DNA of 64,000 bases, taken from contig JAJKFH010004053.1 in NCBI GenBank assembly GCA_023333565.1, forward strand, positions 682,001 to 746,000. Reading direction: 5' to 3'. A program made the position numbers and the translations under genes. Positions 12,123 to 24,700 of the stretch are shown here, piece after piece. The notes beneath the pieces are model-generated. The model saw only the letters and a list, made by a program, of their open reading frames with translations, was not told the origin of the DNA and made no database searches. Numbering within the stretch: the first letter of the stretch is position 1; each line of letters starts with the position of its first letter. The stretch comes from Puffinus mauretanicus. Lineage: Eukaryota > Chordata > Aves > Procellariiformes > Procellariidae.

Positions 12123-15100
12123 CCCAACAGGAAAACATTCTCTTTCCTCCAATCTTCTCTTCTTTGGGAAGATATTTAGGTAAACTTCAAAAGGTTTAAG
12201 AGCTACAGAAAAATCTGCCTAATGAATATCATTATTTTTAATTTCGGCTACTATCTAGTAGCTGTACTTGTCACCCATGCAACAGTCTAACCATCATGTA
12301 GCGTAATTTCCTAGAAGCCTCAGAAAGTTGGATTGCAATTGCTTTTGGAGGGCCATTCTTCCAGCTCAAGGCAGAAGCAACTATACCTAAACCATTCCTA
12401 GCAGATGTTTATTTGCTCCTCAAGACCACCAGAGAGATGCAGTCTTCACTTTACTGAGGTCTGTGATGAGCAGTGGATTGCAGGTGCAGGGCCTGGGTGC
12501 AAGGATGAGAGCAGGTTTGCACAGTTTGTTTTTGTACAGCCTCTGGTTGAAGCTCCAAGTCAGAAGATCACTCAGCTGTAGCACAGTCATTAAGGACATT
12601 CCAAATCCCATTAAATCCAATCAGATTACATTGAATAATATATGTAAGCACTTTGCTGAATGACAACTGCAAATGTGTTTGAGCGTGAGCTGGGATTACT
12701 TGCCACCTTACCATATCGCTTGGTGCCTCGCTAGACTGAGACACGGCAAGAAGTCGCTCCAACCCCTTATGAGCCAACAAGTTTCACAGGGAACAGTAAG
12801 TGTAGAGTGTCCTCTGAGTTAAACTGTGTCTTAGCGAGATTACAGGGAAAATGCTCATTTAAAAAGAATAAATAGCATAGGTAGACAGATACACTACTCT
12901 ACTCCCACCCCCACTAAATTTCAAAACTATTTCTAAACTGAAAAGTGTGTACACCCACTGGTGCAGACATCTATCCTGACAGAGAACCACATGGACAGAA
13001 ACTTTGCTTTGGCATGGTTTTTTTTTTCCAAACTGCATCAGTCTGAAGACCGGACAAGAATGTACTCACTCTTCAAACCTGGAACGAGATCCTGCAAACA
13101 GAGCTATATCCAGCAAAATTTTATAGACTCAGAATTATCCAGCATCTGTGCAGGAAACACGAGAAAGGACATTCTCGCTCTGTGGTTTAAGATGTTGCTA
13201 ATGAGGGTAAGGTTGCCTCCTCTCCTTCTTGTCAACTCCCCCAAGCACACTCAAGCTATTCCATCATTTCAAGCCCTCCCCTTCAGCACCGAACTGCTAA
13301 GTGCTCTTTTCTAAAGGCTACCATCTGACGGGTCTCAGGTGCTGTGGTACACCTGTGAAAGCAGGAAGACTTGTCTGAGAGCATTCTCTGTGGCATCTGC
13401 CACCCTTCTCCTGCATAAAGCCGTATCACCGATTTGTGCGTTGTCTGACTAGAAAAACATTTCTCAAACATTTCTCTGCTGCTCGACTGATGGGAGAATT
13501 TGGGACCACTTAGTCATTGCCTTAGTCCTTGGTGATAAAATCCATCTTCAAAGAGCAATTCTGGCATGACTATTTCGAGCATCGTAGCACAGCTGTCTTC
13601 AGCCAGCTGCTATCCAGGACCAGGACAGCAAAAGCCAAAGCCACCAGAGTCAACTGGAAGTAGCCAAAGCAGCATGAAATCCCTTAAAAACAATAGCACT
13701 TTCATTTTTTTTAAATGATTGACAAAACAAATATAGCCTCAGTTGAAGGGGACAATTTCTGCAAACGTCCTACTTAACTCTCCGAGTTTTAAAGGTTTAC
13801 TTCTGCACTTCTAATTCAACATCTGGCTATGCTGCTCTGAATAGGAGGCAACCTGCTTCTATGCTCAGAAGCTCCTTTAATAAGGATCTTTGATTTGTTG
13901 GTTTTAAATTACAGCTCACAAAACATCAAAATTCTTATCTGCTACTAAGCAATATGCAATAAGCAACAGAGGAAAAAACATGCATACAGCTAAGCTTGTC
14001 GTGTGTAATATTTCTCTTTTCGTTTAAATTCACCAGTGAGTAATAGTGACCTATTATTTAGGAGAATGCCTTGCCAGTGTTTGCTAATCACTCTTCCTAA
14101 CAGTAACAGATGGTCCAACAAATTGTAAGTCAATCTTCAGGTTCAGTGGAAGGCAATATCCTGAAAGAAAAATGACTTTGGCAGTTTGTGATCAGCAACT
14201 TGAATTACAGCCTTGGTACTCTGAGCACCACACCGTTTCATTTAAGAAGCATGACCACATGCTTGCAACGTGAGGACTGGTTTTTTGTTTCATTGCAGAA
14301 GCCAAGTTAGAAATCATAAAGATAGCATGATAGCAAAAGCCTGCCTCATCCAGGGGAGGAAAAATCAGAAACTAACTGTTAAGTATAAGAGGAAATAATG
14401 ATTATATAATACATGTACAATGTTTTATATAATATATATAATACTAATTATAACACTGGGCTGATGATGGTTTAATAAGAGAGCTTCTGTGCTTGTTCCA
14501 TTGTTCCGATCTCTGAATACAAATGTGGTATTCATTTTTTCCATTGTGAGTACCAGTTCTTACCAATTTATCGGAAACATTTAAATGACTGGTGTCCCCT
14601 GTCTCTAGAAAGGTCCCTTTGATATAATTTGGGCTCTGCAGCATTGCTGAAAGGTGGGACAGAAGAGAAGCAAAGGCCAGGGGCTGCCTCGCTCTGCATC
14701 GCCGCCGGTGATGCGAAGGACCAGGCTATGACCCTCGCAGGCTCTGCCCTTGCTGCCAGAGCTGACCTTGGCTGAGCACGCGGGATTAACCCGAACGGTG
14801 CCCAGCGCGTGCTGGGAGAACCTGCCCCGGTTATTAATCCAGAGGAACAACGACAGGAGCCGAATGCAAAGCAACAGACCTTTTGGCAGAGCCAAAATAA
14901 ATTAGGAAAAAGCATTCACCCCTTGGCAGACAAGGCAGGGTTGGGCAGGGGACACCTGGACGGGGTTCGAGACGGCTAACGCAAGCCTCGCGGTGTGTGC
15001 CAGGTGAGGAGCTGCCCAAGCGCAGAAGGGGGAGAGGTGAGCTTTCCTGGTCCTGGTCTCCGGCCATGCCACCCGGAGCCAGACAGGATATTTCTGACCT

Positions 15101-18100
15101 GCTGTCTTCAAGGCCTAATCAGCTCAGGCTGAGTTTCCAACGACCCCGAGACCCTCCTGAGTCGAGCATCACAACGTTGATCACTCGATCCTAGATCTGA
15201 CCTACCCAATCCTCTGCGGGGCAGGAGGGCACAGCCTGCACGGGCACCTGAGCTGGTTCCCAGGACCTTTCCAGGAGGGGGACCACCAGCAAGCCAGGGC
15301 TCATGGGGAGCTTCGCAGCACAGCACCCACCTGCTCACTCACCTCCACATCAAGAAGTAGACACCTTGGTGCAGCCAGCTGGCAGCTCCCCCTCACTGGA
15401 AGCAGGACGTTTTGTGGTGAAGGAGGAAGAAGAGGAACCATGTTCTCGCTTCCACGCACCATCCTGTGCTGGCACGGAGGCTCCCACCCTGCCAAGAGTC
15501 CTGCAGCTGACTCGTTTAAATCAATTCAATGGGGTACTCGCACACCAGGAATGAAGCCTGTGTTTTGAAGGCTTGTCCTCTGCAGGAATGCTGCAGCCAC
15601 TCCTTCTCCAGCCAGATTCAGGAGTACCTGGATCCAGCATATTTGCATTGTACGTGGATAGCAATAGAGATGTCGAGAAGCCACCTCTCTCGCCCATTTT
15701 TCCCCATCCTCCCTCTTACCCTGCTGTGTTTCCAGGACGCTCTCCTCACTTCTTGGCTAGAAAAGTCCACTGGCGCCATTTTACATGAGCAAAGACTCCT
15801 TTCACAGAAACAGGAGCTTCCTAATCTTGTCCTCTCCCTGCTTTAAAGACCTGCATTTAGACCTCTGACCAGGTGCCTAATTAGTTGTCATGGCTATTAT
15901 GGCATTTCTAGTTCAAGAGGACAGAGAGTAACTCCGGCTGCCTTTTCTGCAGGGCTGCTGGACCACGGAGAGAAGCAGTCACACCACCTCACCCAGGCAC
16001 CTCTGTCAGGTGGCTTGAAAATCCAGGCACCAGGATTATTGGTTCCGTATGGAAAGGGAACCGCGGTTTCCTGATGGAAAGCCATGACCCTTTCACTAGT
16101 CAAAATGTAATTTAAACACACCTAAGACGTGCTTAAGGGCACTACTTGTTGCATCTGCAATGTAACATAGCCTCAGCAGACCAGAGACTCTGGAACCTTC
16201 CAAGCAATTGTGTTATTTATTTTCACTTTTCTACTGTCAGTTACTTTCTTTTATTGACTCCAGTAGTGTTGAGTTTTCCAGAGCGGGGACCATGTCTGTT
16301 TGCCTGTAAAGCACTCAGCATAGTGAGCTTTCCACGGCCTGGTGTCCTTTCGTCCCATGCAGTTGCAGATGTCCCGTCTGGACAGTGATTTCACCTCCTC
16401 CTTCAGACACAGGGAAGGAGAATAGGGAGGCGATGAATCCTTTGAATTACAGACTTTGATAGACACGTGCTGTAACGTCTCTGATTCAAAGCTGCCTAGC
16501 GCAATAGGACACGTTTGTGCTGGAATGGAAACACAATCCTGTTTGTTAGAATAAAGTTCGTTATAGAAACTAGGCCTCCTAATTCAATGATTTTATTTCA
16601 CTAAGCCAGCACCCCAAATTCTAATTCAATAAAGTTCACGTGGCACAGATCTGGCTTGTACAGCTCTATACACTTACTCGGGCATGTATAGCTCTAAGCA
16701 TCAAGTAATGCATGGCAGGCTCAAGTTATGCATGTACTTAAAGGCTCATGTTTGACCTTGGTCCCCAGCAGCAAACTCTTTTGGATCCGATGTGGATGTG
16801 ATGTAGTTGTAAGTAATCCCTTCTTCAGTTAAATATGGCCTGGAAAGCAGCTGTTTAATAAGCTGCAGATGCATTTAGGGGTCTTCATATTTAAGATTAC
16901 TTCTTATTTTAAAAGAGCCTGTGAGTGTTTATTTCTATCAGAGGGTGCAACTCTTCACAAGTAATTATTCTTGTACCCTGGAGCTTCCCAGCCTCCCTCA
17001 ACAACTTTTCCTAAAATTCTTTGACTTTACTGTATAAAAGGATCCTGAAAGTGTTGGGAATAATCTTACCTTACCTCCATGCACTTAAGATGTTTAACCC
17101 TCATGGAATAGCCCCGCTATCCCATTCAATGCTCCTGACTATATATACACCTAAGAGAAATTAAGTTCAGGTTGAAATACATATATCCATATGTGTGTAC
17201 ATGGACTCCACACACATACATGCGTACACACATTTCTTTTAAAAAAGACCTCACAAAGCCTTTGACATAGAGCTATTTAAAAAAGTGCAGTGAGCTTTTT
17301 AAACCCAGGTGACCATGTCTCACTTCAAGCACTCCCGAACACATCTGGATCTTTAACGCTGCAGCTGGATCCCTGCGGCACCGGGAAATACGCTGGAGCT
17401 GGACACCTGACAGGGCCAGGCACCGTCAGGCCAGCGCTCTCCTGATCCTGCTCCCCACACCTCTGAGGAAAGAGGAAATATCCTGGCATGGTCCTTCCCT
17501 GGGAAACTGAAACCTGAAGTCAGAAGCACACGTTACAGCCCTGCCGTTGCCTCAACTACCGATCCGCCGGGATGGTGCCAGGGCGTCGCCTCTGGTATCT
17601 GTCATAGTGTCAGAGGTGTTAACATCCAGTTACAGGAAAAAATGAGCTCTGCAACCAAGGGAAAAACTGGTGCTGCCTTTCTGTTGTCCTGGGAGATTTT
17701 TGTTCCTGGGAGAGAGTTTTTTTTTGTCGAGTATGAAATAAATAGAATTACTGTGAGATGTGCTTCCATTAAATTGAAAACAAGGGGTTCTCTTAATGCG
17801 TAGTTATTCTTCCAAAGTACAAGGAACATTATACACAGAAAGATTTTGCTAACGTATGAGAATGGGGAAATTAAACTCTCTAGCACTATCAAAAACTAAA
17901 GTTATCTTGATGAACATCTGAGACCTCACTAAGTTTCAGAAACACAACTTACTTTTCTTCATTTTTATTCTGTTCATTTTACACGTCCATTGGCATGGGT
18001 TTTTATGCTTGTGGTTTTCAGGGTCCGTGGCAAGCTGTTATGCGAGTTAAAAAGGCTGATGCAAAGAGTGGCACCAGACATTACCCTCTGCACATCGGTA

Positions 18101-19538
18101 TTTAGGATCCCCCTGCCTCTTGTGGGGATTAGGTTACTGGTGAGCGATAAGGCCTTCATGGTCAAAAATACTCTGGGGACAGTCCACTTCCCAACTTTCC
18201 ATAATAAGAAGCAACAAAAGAAAATCTGCCATTTGTCCCCGCAGACATAGCTCCTCTCTCCACTCTCTCACACAGAGAGTGTCTCTGTTTGGGGTGTCTC
18301 TGCCTCCGGGAGCTGCGGTTCCTTCCCTCACCCCAGGGGGAACTGGGAGATGCTCTGTCTTGAGACACGCTCCCCAAGGGTGACAGAGGCTCTGCTGTCC
18401 CTTTGCAGCTACAGCAATGAGATGGCAAAGTGCCACCTGCGGGGCCAGGCTGCTCCCGCTGCTCCCTCCCGCTCCTGTCACCCCACAGGCAGCTGATGCA
18501 GAAAACGGAGTGGGCAGGAAACTAACCCTATAGGGGCAAAACAGGGAATAATCTTCTCCAGCTTTTTGCCCATGCAGTTCCCTGAATGCAGCAAGACTCT
18601 CTACGGGAGCATCATAAAGCAGCTCATGGAAGGAATACAGGAGAGAGCGGGAGGAGGGCCGGGCAGACGTTGACAGGGGAAGGAGTGAAGTTAAAGGGAG
18701 TATAACCTCACATGTCCACCTTCCAATGGGACGTGGACATCTTGTCTCATAGCAGGGGCTGAACCACATGCTTGCGACTTTTGGCAGTCAGAAGAAAATG
18801 GAAAGAAGATGAACCTTCAAAGACTTGCTTCAGCAGCGGAAAGTCCAGCCCTGCTCACGGCCCCTCCGTGAACTCGCTGCCCGGTCCCCAGGAGGGAGCA
18901 GGCAGAGCATCCTTCCTCTCCAGTGACTGAAACAAAGAGAAAAGTAGCCATCACCTCTTCCCCCACAGCCCGGCCCAGTGGTCTTTAGCCACACTGGGGC
19001 TGCCTCCTGCCACCAAGAGGTTTGTCACCTCTCCTGACCGACCGGTAATGGCACTTTGGGCTGCTGAGGACAAGATGGTGGTGCACACTTGCCCAGAAAA
19101 GGAGAGTCCATCCAGGGAACGGAGCTGTGGGGCATGATCCAGTCGGGATTTTGCAGGTACCTCTCCACTGCCTGGGGGGACACCTAGGCACAGCCATGAT
19201 GGAGGTCACCTCATGCTTTTGGCAATCTCCTCCACAACCGTTCCCAGCACTGCCTTCCTTGCCCTTCCTGCAGGCACCTGGCAATTTATTGATCATATCC
19301 TGGCATCATTTTAAAGTCTACCACTCTGCTAGGCCAGGCAGCCTGAAATTATTGTCTGGGACATGGTGACAGTACGGTAGGAGGCTCCTCCAGAGCTAGA
19401 CATTGCCAGCAGTTAGGGAAGTAGGCCCCAAGAAGAGCTTTGTGCTACACCCAGACCACTCCTGTCTCACATACGGCCTCAGACATGGTCTCCTATCAGC
19501 AGAGCGAACTCCCTGACCTGCCTACTTCTTGTTCACAG
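12123..19538. other. intergenic, no gene recognised
   Basis: About 7.4 kb. It holds an AT-rich tract near 14,397-14,455 and GC-richer patches at 14,640-15,560 and 18,240-19,300. These patches give long chance frames (for example 211 codons on the minus strand, 18,769-18,134) with no resemblance to known proteins. I see no clear repeat family. Confidence 0.5.
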
Positions 19539-19787
19539 GGCTGCCTCATGGGCTGCCTACTAACGCTATGGATATCAAGCATGGCCTGAGGAGCATATCT
19601 AAAAAATCGTGTTCCCCCGAGGACACTGATTTTGCAGCGTCTGAATGCTGCAGGAGCATTCAGGAAAGCGAGGAGGACGCTGCCACCGACATGTGCAGCC
19701 CTGCCCAGATGCAGGCGTTTTCCGAGGCTACTCGTAAGCTCCGCGGCACACAGGAGGATGTGCTGCCCTCACGTCCGTGGCACTAGC
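19539..19787 (+). CDS. possible 3'-terminal coding exon of an unassigned gene
   Basis: An acceptor-like pyrimidine-rich stretch ending in CACAG (to 19,538) precedes about 82 stop-free codons that end in TAG (19,785-19,787). The encoded segment is acidic and Cys/Ser-rich, with a helical-looking end (…TDMCSPAQMQAFSEATRKLRG…). Third codon positions in the distal half are mostly G or C. An AU-rich TTATTTATTTATATATT follows near 19,856-19,872, as in some unstable 3' UTRs. I recognise no family and found no convincing upstream partner exon. An 82-codon open frame in DNA of this GC content is not rare, so it may be chance or a relic. Confidence 0.3.
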
Positions 19788-21520
19788 CACGCACATTTTG
19801 CCTAAGCCGCACACCAGATGCCTTTTGTAAACATGGTGTCCCTTGCACAAAGACTTATTTATTTATATATTGCTGACTGATTGATCCCAAAGGGCCGGGA
19901 TGTCAGAGAGATACTCAATACGTGTTTCTGCCCCGTGGATGCGCCTTCAAGCTCATTACCCTAAGCACTGGTGGCTAGCTACCCACAGCAGCACGGGGTT
20001 CAGTCTAGGCTTCAAACCCTACCCCACAGGTGAACAAAACAGCTCAAGCTGAGCTCTATGCCGCAACATTTTACTGGTTTGATGCTACTAACCTAGAAGT
20101 GTTTTTGACGTGCTTATCTGCAATGAGGGCACTACAGGCATACCTCGGGCTGTTTTCACAGCACCGCTGCTCTTTGCGTTCTGGCGGGTGTTTTGATGGA
20201 GATTTCTGCTGTCCGGGGAATATCTGGAGAAGAATTTTCTGAAGGGAGCAGCTGACCAGCAAGGGATCCAGCCGCCCTCAAAGCCGTCATGTGAAATTTT
20301 TCACAGGATGCCAGAGAGGGCACCGAAATCAGCAAGATCACAGGTCTTCCAGGCATGGATTCCCAGTCACCCTACCTGTAACTATTAACACAAGCATTAC
20401 TTCACAGTGAACGAACTCTACCCGCTCCCCTTGCGGAGACATGGCATGAGGCTCCTGCAACATTTAATACTATTTAAGCTCTCAAAATAGGACTTTAACA
20501 AGGCTTAAATGCTGACTTTGTGCTAGACCTGCCAGAGGAGTTTATTTCATGCTGCAGGCCTAATATTTATGAACTTGAAAGCAACTCTGGTATAAGTAAA
20601 AAGAAAAAAGTGCTGTTTTACATGGCATAAGCATATGTGCATATTTTTGTAGGTATTCCCATGTGCTGGTATTTGAAAATGCACCCCATGAAATTTCTAG
20701 CCAAAGATTAAATGGTATAAATATAAACATGAGAAGAGCTGGGTTTTTTTTCTGCTATATTTTATTGTCTTCACTAAGCACCCATCAGCACCGCAAATCA
20801 AGAATGGGAAGCTCCAAAACTATGAACGTAGCCCACCGATGTGTACTTACTGCAAGTCTCCATGCGTACCCACAGTGCACTGGACAGAAAGTGTTACCGA
20901 TGATCCCTGTGGTCCCTTGAGGCTCAAGAAGCTCTAACCAGTCCTTGTGGCTTGGAAAATCCTTTTATCAGTTGCCTGTAGGTTAGTCAAGTCTTGCCTG
21001 CTGTGATATAAATGTTGTAATAAATGTACATGTATCTTCCAAAGATGTGGTCCTATTTTTTACAGCTGCTTTGGGATTGGGAAAAGTAAACTGGGAAATA
21101 GAAGACCTTTTTTATTAATATTTCTGTCATTTTGTTCCCTTGCTTTTCTCAGCAGTTTCTCACCATCTCTAAGATGCAGAAGGAGGAAGCCTATGCTTAC
21201 TATGCTCCCGCAGTTCTGGCTAAGACAGGAACTCAGTAGGCTCCAGGAGGACCATGTACTTCAGCGCGCAGAGCCAGCAATAGGCCATCCATACAGGTGA
21301 ACACCTAACTTGCAGCATGTATTCGCTTTACCAGCACAGCTACCACTTTGGTGGCTTCAGTGCTCCTGCTGCTGAACCAATGCCTTGTGGTGTGGCCAAG
21401 CTGCCTGCAGTTAGTATGAGAAACTGTTAGCGCAAGTAACACACGACTAAACCCTCATCAAGTTCATAACAACAAAAAAAAGCAACTGCCACTGGAGGAT
21501 TTAAGGCTCCTTAAGAAGAA
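19788..21520. other. intergenic, nothing recognised
   Basis: No exon-like or repeat-family sequence seen. Possibly 3'-UTR-like next to the candidate exon at 19,539. Confidence 0.45.
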
Positions 21521-21733
21521 CAGAAAGAAAGAAAAAGAAAGAAAAAGAAAGAAAGAAAGAAAGAAAAAGAAAGAAAGAAAGAAAGAAAAAGAAAGAAAGA
21601 AAGAAAGAAAAAGAAAGAAAGAAAGAAAGAAAGAAAGAAAAAGAAAAAAAGAAAGAAAGAAAGAAAGAAAAAGAAAGAAAGAAAGAAAGAAAGAAAGAAA
21701 AAGAAAGAAAGAAAGAAAGAAAGTAAGTAAGTT
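21521..21733. repeat. (GAAA)n microsatellite with regular A5 interruptions
   Basis: About 213 bp of GAAA units on the + strand. A5 runs that break the 4-bp phase start at 21,532, 21,542, 21,564, 21,586, 21,608, 21,638, 21,668 and 21,698, so their spacings are 10, 22, 22, 22, 30, 30 and 30. One extra A7 is at 21,644-21,650. The right end decays into GTAA units. Confidence 0.97.
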
Positions 21734-24700
21734 AGTTGAGGAGAGTGTCCTTCAAAAGGTAAAGGAGAGGAATGTAACTACGGGAGGAGAAAAAGCAACA
21801 CTTGATGTATTTGAGGTATTATCAGCCTCGAACAATAAACCAGAAAACTTGTGAAAGGAGGCCAGAACAAGAACCCATAAGCACAGGAACTTAAAGGAGT
21901 ACATCTTCATGAAACTGTGAAGTCTCTGTCTTCAGGTTCCCCAGAGTCTCCAGGTGTTTGGCTAGTGGGACCTCTCAGCAAGGTCTGCAAGTCACCGCTC
22001 GGTTTCACAGTTATGTGCGTATCCAGTAGACCTGGCTGTCAGAAGAGACACTCAGCTGCTGACTGTTCGACTATTGGCTACCCAATTTCACCACCTTGGT
22101 AACAATCAATTTTGGCCCATCAGTTTCCTTGGGACATGTCTGAGGGATGACAATGTGGCATTTCTGACCACTCTGCTAACCTAAAATGTGGAGGTGAGTC
22201 TGCAAGAGTAGAAGAGTGGTAGAGCTGTACAAAACAAACTCTTCTCTACAATGCTCCACTGAACAAAATCAGAAAGAAAACAGAGAGAAGGACAGACAGA
22301 CACCAGTCCAGGAAAGAGAAGGCCCCAAAATTGCATGTAACATCCTCCAACTTCTTCTTGATGGATTCACCTGTAGTTACCTGACAGCGCTGCCTGGTCT
22401 CAGGTCAGCACAATCTGCTCAGGCCAAGCCCCTTGGGGTGCCCACAAACTCTGCCAGTCTGCAGAAAATTTGCCTGCCCTGCCAAAAGAAAGGAGAAACG
22501 TTCTTGGGAGTAGTGGAATAAACACAGTGTGAAACTGCAAGTGCAGTTTTAAACAGTATGAGACAGTATTCAGTATTATACAGGCAAGCCCTGGGACTTT
22601 GCACTAAGTACTTTGTCATATGAACATTAAAATAAGTATGTACTAACCTGTTCTGTGCAAACAGAACACAAGCAATACGTTTCAAAAGAAGATACACGGT
22701 TGGTTGCACAATTCCCCTTGGCAGGGAGGGAGAGGACAAACATCTGATGCTGATGATATTCTTTAATATAGGCATAAGCTTACAGGGAGTGAGGGGGCTA
22801 CAGGGACTAAACAGATTACCTGCTGTGTTTGTACTGGCACAGCCTCTTCCTTCCCCTATTTGAGGCTGTGTCACTGCAAAGATAAGGACTGCTGCCATAA
22901 TGTAGTCTTAAAAGTCCTCAACAGCTACCACAGTTAATGTCATGCAACGTTGCACTGGCAGGGATAGGACTAGATGACATGCCTGGCTTCTGATTCTCTA
23001 ATTTGTATGGTCCTAGGAAAATGCCCTACCACTTACAAGATACTTAACTGCAGAGATGTCAAAGCATCTACTGAGATTTCTGCTGCATCTCCTTCTGTGA
23101 GATCCCACTAATACATATTGAAAGAAAGATTTTAAGAATTTTAATAGATTGATGCATTAACGCAAAATTGATGCAAAACCATTATTTTCTTCCAACTCTT
23201 ATTTGCAAATCAACTGATCGATTTCACCAATCAACTGAACTGACCTCCTTCTTTGCTGATGCAAATTCATACCTGACTTCTAGTTTAGATAGGGTACAGA
23301 CCACATGAGGGCCTATAATCTCAGCCCAGCATTTAGAGAAGGTCAAGAGCTCAAAGCGAACTGAGCATCCAAGAGAATGGCAAGTTAATAAACACTGTTG
23401 GCCACCTAAGACTGATTTGGCCACAGTACAACACTGGGCTAGATCTGACCTTGATCCAAACTGAGGGCTGATAGATCTCCCTTAATCTGGAAGTCATTCA
23501 TTTTCTTAAGGATCAAAATTCTAAACTCATTGCCCAGAAACCCCGCAGTCATTCCCTTTTGAAAATTAAAAAAAAAAACCAAAACCAAAAACCCCCAACC
23601 CACAAAACCAAAACAAAAAAAACCCCACAGGGAACAAATACTCCCTTTGGAGCATTTAAAATTGCTGCTTTCAGTCCTTCCAATTAAACTGCAAAACAAA
23701 TAGTATCATAAATTCCATCCTGCAGATGATCTTTCCCTAGGTCCCCTTTTCACCACCCCTTTCATTAGCTCTGCCCCTGTCCATCACGCTCTAAAGCACA
23801 AGGCCAAAACCTCGCCGCGTGCACCGGCGCAAGCTGGCATAGGCGTGATGCAGTTTGCCAAGCCTGTCTCCTTCTGACTTTACCACCAACTTGCCTCTTG
23901 ACTCCAGGGACGGTGTGCCTGATGTCATTGCTCAGACATCCTCAGTCTGATTTGCTGCCGTTGGCAAAGACCTACGAATTCCCTATGGAAACGAGCCCTC
24001 CAACTTCTGAGTGTAATGTTACTATCCTTAGCGTTTTCCCTGAAGCTAAAGTGCAATGAGCTTTTTTTTTTGTGGTTGTTCTTCAGCTAATGGGATTAAT
24101 TGCAGAACAGACATGTGAGAGACCTGTGATCTTAGATCCCACCTCCGAAGTCAATGATTGGGCTTTGCTTGTTGAAGTAACCTGGTGATCAAGGCAAGGC
24201 TGCATGTCCCAAAGTTCAAAGGTTAAAACTGGGATGACCAGTTTCACATAAATAAAAGTCGTGTGATGCTACAGGATCTTTGAAGTACTCACTGTGCTTC
24301 ATCTTTCTTTTAAACTTACTCATATCTTATAATCTATTAATTTACAAATGCTGAGGAAAAGAAGTGCCAAACACATCGGGGACTAAAACCTGTCATGTGG
24401 ACTCGAGTAATTTGTTGCCCCTGCAGCAACACTAGCACTAACAGAGGCCTTGTAAAAGGAAGGCAGATTTTGTGACATGCAACCCATAACTTCAAGCGGA
24501 GGTCAGGGTACCTGGCATGGTTAACTTCACACAGCAAGAAGCTCAGGACACGTTTAGTGGTGTATCAGAGAAGCCCTTACGAGGCTCAGCTTTATTTAAA
24601 ATCTGGATTTTAAATGAGCCACATGTACAATGTGAGTGTTACTACCTGCACCATTCCCAAATCTTCTCTTCCAGCCTATCAAGGTCTTTGCAATGGCTGT

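Noticed and set aside
17170..17240. Imperfect GTGTGT/ACACAC hairpin
   Set aside because: Short alternating purine-pyrimidine simple sequence; pairing is what low complexity alone would give.
18022..18097. Exon-like piece with acceptor GTGGTTTTCAG and donor CATCG|GTATTT
   Set aside because: Short, no family match, weak donor, and no in-phase link to the 19,539 candidate could be shown.
18134..18769. 211-codon minus-strand open frame
   Set aside because: Sits in a GC-richer patch, shows no domain or conserved motif, and has no supporting splice structure or promoter.
22955..23005. CR1-like 3' motif (GGACTAGATGAC…)
   Set aside because: Only a short, weak match without the terminal ATTCTATG repeats, so not listed as an element.
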